DNA from: Thermophilibacter gallinarum
GTDB taxonomy: Bacteria; Actinomycetota; Coriobacteriia; Coriobacteriales; Atopobiaceae
Direction: 5' to 3'
Assembly (NCBI RefSeq): GCF_014982725.1
Contig: NZ_JADCJZ010000001.1
Span: 310,001-374,000, forward strand
Length of the DNA stretch: 64,000 nt
Part shown: one piece after another, positions 59,031 to 64,000 of the stretch
How positions within the stretch are numbered: position 1 is the stretch's first letter
Layout: the number at the start of each line of letters is the position of its first letter
The notes under the pieces: generated by a model
The model's database searches: none
Told to the model about the DNA's origin: nothing
The model's input: only the letters and a program-made list of their open reading frames with translations
Made by a program: the position numbers and the translations under genes

Positions 59031-59941
59031 CACGCCTCCACGGAGAGGTAGCGCTCGCCGGTGTCCGGGAGCACGGCGACGACGGTCCTGCCGGCGCACT
59101 CCGGGCGCGCGGCGAGGCGCAGCGCCGCGGCGACGGCGGCGCCCGAGGAGATGCCCACGAGGAGGCCCAGCTCGCGCTCGAGGCGACGCCAGGTGGCGAG
59201 CGCGTCGGCAGAGCTCACGGCCATGATCTCGTCCACGAGGGTGCGGTCGAAGTTTCCGGGCACGAAGTTGGCCCCGATGCCCTGGATGGCGTGCGGGCCC
59301 GCCGCCCTGCCGGCGAGCACCTGCGACTCGGCGGGCTCCACGGCGACGGCGCGCACCGAGGGGTTCTGCTCCTTGAGATAGCGCGCTGAACCGCAGAGCG
59401 TGCCGCCCGTTCCCACGCCGGCCACGAGCACGTCCACGGTGCCGTCTGTGTCGGCCCAGATCTCCGGTCCGGTGGTCTCGTAGTGCGCCCGCGGGTTGGC
59501 GGGGTTGTCAAACTGCCCGGCGATGATCGAGTTGGGCGTCGCGGCGGCAAGCTCCTCGGCGCGCGCGACGGCGCCTGCCATGCCCTCGGCACCGGGCGTG
59601 AGCTCGATCCGGGCGCCATAGGCGGCGGCAAGCGCGCGACGCTCCACGCTCATGGTGTCCGGCATCGTGAGGACGAGCCGGTAGCCGCGCGCGGCGGCGA
59701 CCATGGCGAGGCCCACGCCGGTGTTGCCGCTCGTGGGCTCGATGATGGTGCCGCCGGGGGAGAGGCGGCCGGTGCGCTCGGCGTCGTCCACCATGGCACG
59801 CGCCACGCGGTCCTTTGCCGAGCCGCCGGGGTTGGCGGCCTCGAGCTTCCCCAGGACGCGGGCCGCGCCCCCGGCGAGCGCCGAGAGGTCGACGAGCGGG
59901 GTGGATCCGATGAGGTCTTCGACGGTGTGGGCGACGTGCAT
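59030..59941 (-). CDS. cysK: O-acetylserine sulfhydrylase (cysteine synthase)
   Basis: 303-residue PLP enzyme making cysteine from O-acetylserine and sulfide. PLP Lys43 lies in NPGGSAKDR, the substrate loop is EPTSGNTG near 68-75, the phosphate loop is GVGTGGTLCG near 170 and the PLP-ring Ser is in GISSGAAV near 258. GGAGGAGCC precedes ATG. No T-box leader or CymR-type palindrome was recognised upstream; a family 3 repeat begins 100 bases away. Confidence 0.95.
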   Translation of the reverse strand: MHVAHTVEDLIGSTPLVDLSALAGGAARVLGKLEAANPGGSAKDRVARAMVDDAERTGRLSPGGTIIEPTSGNTGVGLAMVAAARGYRLVLTMPDTMSVERRALAAAYGARIELTPGAEGMAGAVARAEELAAATPNSIIAGQFDNPANPRAHYETTGPEIWADTDGTVDVLVAGVGTGGTLCGSARYLKEQNPSVRAVAVEPAESQVLAGRAAGPHAIQGIGANFVPGNFDRTLVDEIMAVSSADALATWRRLERELGLLVGISSGAAVAAALRLAARPECAGRTVVAVLPDTGERYLSVEA

Positions 59942-60040
59942 GGCTCCTCCTTCTCCGGGCCTCCAGCGTGCCACCGATAAACCCACCTCTCAAGTAGGAA
60001 TTACGGAGCGGAAACAAACGCCACGTCGCCGCCCCCTCAT

Positions 60041-60151
60041 TTAGGGTATGTACACTGTTTCAAAACTAATACGGTACCTAGCAATCATAAAACCGCAGGC
60101 AGATACGTTGACGAGAAGAACATCAACTTAGAAACTTCGTACACACCCTAA
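60041..60151 (+). repeat. palindromic repeat family 3, copy 3
   Basis: 111-base element with arms TTAGGGTATGTACACTGTTTC and GAAACTTCGTACACACCCTAA (imperfect). Inside are CTAATACGGTACC, AATCATAAA, CGCAGG and ACGAGAAGAACATCAA in the same order as copy 1. It lies between leftward cysK and leftward pth2. Confidence 0.85.
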
Positions 60152-60172
60152 GAGAGTGGGGGATGGCGGTGC

Positions 60173-60607
60173 CTAGTACAGCGGAAGCTCGCCCGTCAGC
60201 GGATCGATCTTCTCGGCGGGGAGGGGCTCGAAGGCGAGGCAGGTGAAGGTTGGCTCGCCGTGGAACTCGGTGTGCCCGGCGTCGCGGACCAGGGCGACGG
60301 CAAAGCCCTGCTCGCGCCCGCGCTCCGCGAGGTCGAGCAGCTCCTCCTCGGAGTCCACGTAGACGCAGACCTTGGCGACACCGGCGTCGAACCAGTCGGT
60401 GAGCGGGGTGACGTCGTCCTCCGCGTGCTCGACCCACGCCCAGCCGTCGCTGGCGCGCAGGTCCGCCCCGCGCCCCTCGCGCACGAGCGCCATGAGGACG
60501 GCCTCCACGCACGCGTGACCCGCCTGTGCCGCGATCTTGCCCTTGCGCATCCTGAGGTCGCGGCGCATGACGATCATCTGCTTGGCGCGGTAGCTGCTGG
60601 AAGGCAT
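60173..60607 (-). CDS. peptidyl-tRNA hydrolase PTH2-like protein
   Basis: 144 residues matching the archaeal/eukaryotic PTH2 fold: KQMIVMRRDLRMRKGKIAAQAGHACVEAV near 9-37 (catalytic Lys and Asp-type residues), then CVYVDSEEELLDLAERGREQGFAVALVRDAGHTEFHGEPTFTCLAF. It would free tRNA from stalled peptidyl-tRNA or act as a related hydrolase. Most bacteria rely on the unrelated Pth1, which could not be looked for outside this window. It ends 11 bases ahead of the CDF gene stop on the same strand. Confidence 0.85.
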   Translation of the reverse strand: MPSSSYRAKQMIVMRRDLRMRKGKIAAQAGHACVEAVLMALVREGRGADLRASDGWAWVEHAEDDVTPLTDWFDAGVAKVCVYVDSEEELLDLAERGREQGFAVALVRDAGHTEFHGEPTFTCLAFEPLPAEKIDPLTGELPLY

Positions 60608-60618
60608 GGGGGCTCCGA

Positions 60619-61797
60619 TCACTGGCGGGAGGAGACGTAGGAGTCGTCGATCGTTATCTTGCAGACGGCGCGCGGGTAGCGCTCGCGAACGAGCCCGGAG
60701 ATGCGCTCGCGCAGCTCGGCAGCGGAGAGCGAGAAGCCCGCGGGGCGCACGCAGTCGAAGATCACGTTGGTGTGCGTGGGGCCGGGGACGCAGCGCAGGT
60801 CGTGGATCGAGAGGCGCTCGTCGATGCCCTTCACGGTGAGGTCGATCCAGTGGCGCATGTCGCGGACCTCGGGGTCGTCGGTGACGATGGGGTCGTAGTG
60901 CAGCGTCATGACCAGGCCCTCGTCCACCTTGAAGTCCTGCTCGATGTTGTCGAGAAGATCGTGCTGCTCGAGGGGGTCGCCCTCGGCGGCCATCTCCACG
61001 TGGGCGCTCGCGAACTGCCTGCCGGGGCCGTAGTCGTGGACCATGAGGTCGTGCGTTCCCAGGACGCCGGGGTAGCTCATGATCTTGTCGCGGATGTGCT
61101 CCACGTAGGCGGGGTCGGGCACGCGGCCCAGAAGCGGGCTCACCGCCTCGCGCACGAGCTCGACGCCGCTCCAGCAGATGAAGGCCCCCACGGCGAGGCC
61201 CGCCCAGCCGTCGAGGTCAAAGCCGCTCACCTGCGAGACCACCGCCGAGGCGAGGACCGCCGCCGTGGAGATGACGTCGTTTCTCGAGTCCACCGCCGTC
61301 GCCTCGAGGGTCTCGGAGTCGATCGCGCGGCCGAGCCGGCGGTTGAACGACGCCATCCACAGCTTCACGAGCATGGACCCCACGAGCACGACCACCACGG
61401 CGGGCCCGAACTCGGTGGGCTCGGGCTGGAGGATCTTCTCGACGGAGGAGCCCAGCAGGTTGATGCCGATCGCGCACACGAGCACCGCGACGACGAGGCC
61501 GGCCAGGTACTCGTAGCGGCCGTGGCCGTAGGGGTGCTCCTCGTCGGCGGGGCGGCTCGCGAGCTTGAAGCCCAGCAGGCTCACCACGTTGCTCGAGGCG
61601 TCGGAGAGGTTGTTGACGGCGTCGGCGACTATGGAGACCGAGCCGGCGAGCAGGCCCACGATGCCCTTTCCCAGGCAGAGCGCGACGTTGCAGACGATGC
61701 AGGTGACGCTGGCGAGAAGACCGTAGCGCGTGCGCACCGCGGCGTCGGACGTGTTGTCCGCGTTTGGTACGAAGGTCCTTACGAGCCAGCCAGTCAT
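60619..61797 (-). CDS. cation diffusion facilitator transporter, probably Mn-type
   Basis: 392 residues with six membrane segments and a large C-terminal ferredoxin-like region (about 215-390), longer than usual. The TM2 site reads DAVNNLSD and TM5 reads AVDSRNDVIS; aligned to E. coli YiiP these give NxxxD and DxxxD in place of DxxxD and HxxxD. An acidic TM5 site without His fits the manganese/iron group rather than zinc. HPYGHGRYEYLAGL is conserved. Likely a proton-coupled Mn(II) exporter like MntE. Confidence 0.87.
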   Translation of the reverse strand: MTGWLVRTFVPNADNTSDAAVRTRYGLLASVTCIVCNVALCLGKGIVGLLAGSVSIVADAVNNLSDASSNVVSLLGFKLASRPADEEHPYGHGRYEYLAGLVVAVLVCAIGINLLGSSVEKILQPEPTEFGPAVVVVLVGSMLVKLWMASFNRRLGRAIDSETLEATAVDSRNDVISTAAVLASAVVSQVSGFDLDGWAGLAVGAFICWSGVELVREAVSPLLGRVPDPAYVEHIRDKIMSYPGVLGTHDLMVHDYGPGRQFASAHVEMAAEGDPLEQHDLLDNIEQDFKVDEGLVMTLHYDPIVTDDPEVRDMRHWIDLTVKGIDERLSIHDLRCVPGPTHTNVIFDCVRPAGFSLSAAELRERISGLVRERYPRAVCKITIDDSYVSSRQ

Positions 61798-61874
61798 GCC
61801 GCGTCCTCTCTCTTTCGGGCAGTCAAAGAGTATACAATCGCCGCACGCCTTTGGACGCAGCGGAAGGGGGCTCC

Positions 61875-62378
61875 GTGGACCGGCTCGTCGCGACGACCGA
61901 CTTCGTCTGCCTGGCGGCGCTCGTCGCCGCCCTGGTGGTTGCCGCTGTCTCTGACCTGCGGACCCGCATCGTGCCCAACGGCTGCGCGGCGACCGTCGCC
62001 GCGGCCGGCATCCTGCGCGCGCTCGTGCGCGCGACGGCGGGCGGCGCCGGTGCTGGCGCGCTCGTCTCGTCGCTTCTCGGCGTGGTCGTCGTGTTTGCCG
62101 TCATGCTCTGCGCGGCGCTCGTCTCGTCCCGCGGGGGCCGAGGACGGGGCGTGGGCGGCGGGGACGTCAAGCTCCTCGCGGCTGTCGGCGCCTGGACGGG
62201 CCCGGTCCTGGGGCTTGCGACGGTGGGGCTGTCGTGTCTCGTGGGGGTTGCCGGGTGGTTCGCGTACCGGGTGGCCGTCGCCCTGCGCGATGCCGACCGC
62301 CCCGTGCGCCCGGGCATCCCGCTCGCCCCGTCGATCGCCGTCGTCTCCGTGTTTATCGTGCTCGTGGGGGTGTTGTGA
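61875..62378 (+). CDS. A24-family prepilin peptidase-like protein (catalytic domain only)
   Basis: 167 residues from GTG 61875 (GGAAGGGGG upstream). The two aspartates of the type IV prepilin peptidase fold are seen in AVSDLRTRIVPN near residue 24 and GGGDVKLLAAVG (GxGD type) near 99. About five to six hydrophobic segments are present. The N-terminal methylase domain and Cys motif of full-length PilD are absent, as in archaeal and Gram-positive short forms. No pilin genes are in view. A TATACAAT-like -10 lies upstream at about 61832. Confidence 0.83.
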   Translation: MDRLVATTDFVCLAALVAALVVAAVSDLRTRIVPNGCAATVAAAGILRALVRATAGGAGAGALVSSLLGVVVVFAVMLCAALVSSRGGRGRGVGGGDVKLLAAVGAWTGPVLGLATVGLSCLVGVAGWFAYRVAVALRDADRPVRPGIPLAPSIAVVSVFIVLVGVL

Positions 62379-62525
62379 GGGTCCCGCCCGGCACTCGTGC
62401 GCGACGACCCTCTGACGTTCAGCCTCTACCGTCTGCGACATTTTACGATTTGCGTACGATGCGCCGGGTTATATCTAGGATGGTCGCGGGTTCCCGCCAT
62501 GGCGCGGTGACGTGCGGCGCATTCC

Positions 62526-62565
62526 GGGCGCGACGGCCCCCGACCGTCGCGCCCGATTCGTTTGT
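62526..62565 (+). terminator. strong hairpin in the metF leader
   Basis: GGGCGCGACGG (62526-62536) and CCGTCGCGCCC (62544-62554) form an 11-base-pair stem with a seven-base loop, followed by GATTCGTTTGTGTG. It lies 48 bases before metF. It could terminate upstream transcription or attenuate metF; the U content is modest. No SAM or cobalamin riboswitch consensus was recognised in 62379-62612. Confidence 0.55.
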
Positions 62566-62612
62566 GTGACAATTGGTCCGACACGTTCGCCGTCACGGGG
62601 CTGGGTGACACC

Positions 62613-63482
62613 ATGAGGATTGCCGACAAGATCGCTGCTCGCCAGACGTTCTCCTTCGAGATCTTCCCGCCGAAGGGAGAGCTCCCCCTCGAGGAGGCGC
62701 GCGCCGTCGCGACCGAGCTGGCGGCCGACCGGCCCGACTGGATTTCGGTCACGTACTCGGCGGGCGGGTCGGGCAACTCGGCCAACACCGTTCCCATCGC
62801 GTCCTCGATCGAGCACGAGCTCGGCGTCACCGCGCTCGCGCACCTCACCTGCCTCGGCTCCACCCGCGCCGACGTCGACGCCTACGTGTCCGGCCTCGCG
62901 GACGCCGGCATCGAGAACGTGCTCGCCCTGCGCGGGGACCGCGCGCCGGGGCGCGAGGCGATCGACTTCGAGCACGCCTCCGACCTCATCGAGCACCTGC
63001 GCGCCTCCGGTGCCGACCTCTGCATCGGTGCCGCCTGCTACCCCGAGGGGCACGTCGAGTCCCCCACCGAGGAGGAGAGCTTCGAGAGCCTCTACAAGAA
63101 GCAGGAGGCTGGTGCCGACTACCTGGTCTCCCAGCTCTTCTTCGACAACGAGGACTTCTACCGCTTCCGCGAGAAGTGCCTGCGCCATCGCGTGCGCCTG
63201 TCCATCGTCGCGGGCATCATGCCGTTCACGAGCGTCAAGCAGATCCAGCGCATGGCCTTCACCTGCGGCGCGTCCATCCCGGCCAAGGTCGTGAAGCGTC
63301 TCGTGCTGGCCGGCGACGACCCCGCCGACCAGGCGCGCGCCGGTGTGGAATACGCGTGCGAGCAGCTCGTCGACCTCGCGGCCAACGGCGTCGACGGCCT
63401 GCACGTCTACAGCATGAACAAGCCCGCCGTGGCGCATGCCGCCCACGAGGCGCTTCTCGCCTGCGGGTATCTGGGGGCCTAG
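62613..63482 (+). CDS. metF: 5,10-methylenetetrahydrofolate reductase
   Basis: 289-residue FAD-dependent TIM-barrel enzyme making 5-methyl-THF for methionine synthesis. Motifs: SFEIFPPKG near 14 (catalytic Glu), ISVTYSAGG near 44, LAHLTCLGST near 75, NVLALRGDRAPG near 99 and SQLFFDNEDFYRF near 169, then GIMPFTS. ATG 62613 is chosen over an upstream ATG because the protein's family start is here. Three bases separate its stop from the GTG of the next gene, which encodes a MetH reactivation-like domain. Confidence 0.94.
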   Translation: MRIADKIAARQTFSFEIFPPKGELPLEEARAVATELAADRPDWISVTYSAGGSGNSANTVPIASSIEHELGVTALAHLTCLGSTRADVDAYVSGLADAGIENVLALRGDRAPGREAIDFEHASDLIEHLRASGADLCIGAACYPEGHVESPTEEESFESLYKKQEAGADYLVSQLFFDNEDFYRFREKCLRHRVRLSIVAGIMPFTSVKQIQRMAFTCGASIPAKVVKRLVLAGDDPADQARAGVEYACEQLVDLAANGVDGLHVYSMNKPAVAHAAHEALLACGYLGA

Positions 63483-63485
63483 CGC

Positions 63486-64000
63486 GTGGACGTCGTCCAG
63501 TCCTACGACATCCGCTCGGTGGACCGCGCCGAGGTCCTGCGCTACCTGGGGTATGCGGGACAGGAGTTCTCGCCGGAGCTCGACGCGCGGGTTGACGACG
63601 TGGTCGCCCGCTGTCTGGACGTGGCGCGGCCGCGCGGAGCTGTGCGGGTCTTCGAGGTCGCGGGGCGGGGCGAGAAGGACGGCGCCCCCGTGGTCCGTCT
63701 CGGGGGGACGGCCCTCGAGCTGCGGGGGAGGTCCATCTCGGAGCACCTCGACGGCGCCGTGGCCGTGGGCGTGATCGCGGTGACGGCGGGGGCGGGGATA
63801 GACGCGGAGCTGCGTCGCCTCTCGTTCACCGACCGCGTCGCGCAGGTCGTGTTCGACGCGGCGGGCTCCGCGCTCGTCGAGCGTGCGGCGGACGCCGCCG
63901 AGGCGGGCGTCGTGGCGGCCGCCGCGGACCGGGGGCTCTTCTGCGGCTCGCGCTTCTCGCCCGGCTACGGCGACCTGCCGCTCGCCACGCAGCCGGTGCT
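63486..64000 (+). CDS. vitamin B12-dependent methionine synthase activation-domain protein (partial)
   Basis: 171 codons from GTG 63486 to the right edge. The C-terminal visible motif FCGSRFSPGYGDLPLATQP matches the RxSPGYGD signature of the AdoMet-binding reactivation domain of MetH. The N-terminus (SYDIRSVDRAEVLRYLGYAGQ) matches free-standing versions of this domain. In many anaerobes MetH lacks this module and it is made as a separate protein next to metF, which is the arrangement here. The 3' end lies outside the window. Confidence 0.88.
   Translation, partial: MDVVQSYDIRSVDRAEVLRYLGYAGQEFSPELDARVDDVVARCLDVARPRGAVRVFEVAGRGEKDGAPVVRLGGTALELRGRSISEHLDGAVAVGVIAVTAGAGIDAELRRLSFTDRVAQVVFDAAGSALVERAADAAEAGVVAAAADRGLFCGSRFSPGYGDLPLATQPV

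Noticed and set aside
62379-62612. SAM or cobalamin riboswitch ahead of metF
   Set aside because: Only a GC-rich hairpin was found; no B12 box or SAM-I/II core sequence was seen.

Overview
The window is GC-rich DNA, clearly above 60 percent by eye. It is densely coding on both strands with short intergenic gaps. Gene content suggests an anaerobic actinobacterium of the class Coriobacteriia, most like Olsenella or another Atopobiaceae member. Pointers are a PPi-type phosphofructokinase, a giant acyl-CoA dehydratase activase/HgdB-like protein, an AmmeMemoRadiSam pair, Mn-dependent CBS-pyrophosphatase, GTG/TTG starts and many HAD hydrolases, with no respiratory genes in view. The taxonomy is an inference from gene families, not a database match.

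Layout: 1-3.8 kb holds the 5' part of an amino-acid ABC binding protein, divergent mntP, then engB and an OPT transporter. 3.9-6.6 kb has coaX, a beta-lactamase-fold lipo/membrane protein, a repeat-rich gap and a TetR regulator translationally coupled to a 1543-aa BcrAD/HgdB-like protein (6.6-11.3 kb). 11.3-17.3 kb holds three Cof-type HAD phosphatases, pepT, a PH-like membrane protein and a TPR/OB-type unknown. 17.3-18.7 kb has an initiator tRNA and an orphan JetD-like Toprim protein. 18.8-23.3 kb has small membrane and lipoproteins, an HTH protein paired with a Ser/Thr kinase, and a HAD. 23.5-26.8 kb is a visibly lower-GC module: a PLD-nuclease/helicase/DUF3427 protein tail-to-tail with a MutT-like NUDIX hydrolase. 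27-37.8 kb has Spx/ArsC-like, cutC, pentapeptide, thioesterase, PPi-PFK, a glycerol-dehydrogenase-like enzyme, a PurF paralogue without its catalytic Cys, AmmeMemoRadiSam, an ElyC/YdcF-like protein and icd. 37.9-42.4 kb is a leftward run ending in a DUF3825-like protein, trmB, yfbR-like and CBS-PPase. 42.5-44.1 kb is a nuclease/AbiEi-like gene bracketed by long palindromic repeats. 44.2-51.7 kb has ettA, an LDH/MDH-family enzyme, an ABC-2 exporter behind a poly-G promoter and a large membrane protein. 51.7-64 kb has asparaginase, HAD, DUF1846, a pseudo-esterase with a histone-H1-like tail plus ATP-grasp plus GNAT, cysE-cysK, pth2, a Mn-type CDF, a prepilin peptidase-like gene, metF and the start of a MetH-reactivation-domain protein.

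The most notable structure lies between genes. Several families of palindromic repeats (about 100-240 bp, no transposase) recur across the window. A GCGAGAAG/CTTCTCGC word is found in many intergenic gaps, inside the repeat cores and at many Leu-Leu codon pairs. Candidates for unusual biology are the PLD-helicase/NUDIX module, the orphan JetD, the repeat-flanked nuclease-like gene, the Cys-less PurF paralogue, the Ser-to-Asp esterase fused to an H1-like tail, and a G-tract in a promoter spacer that could be phase-variable.
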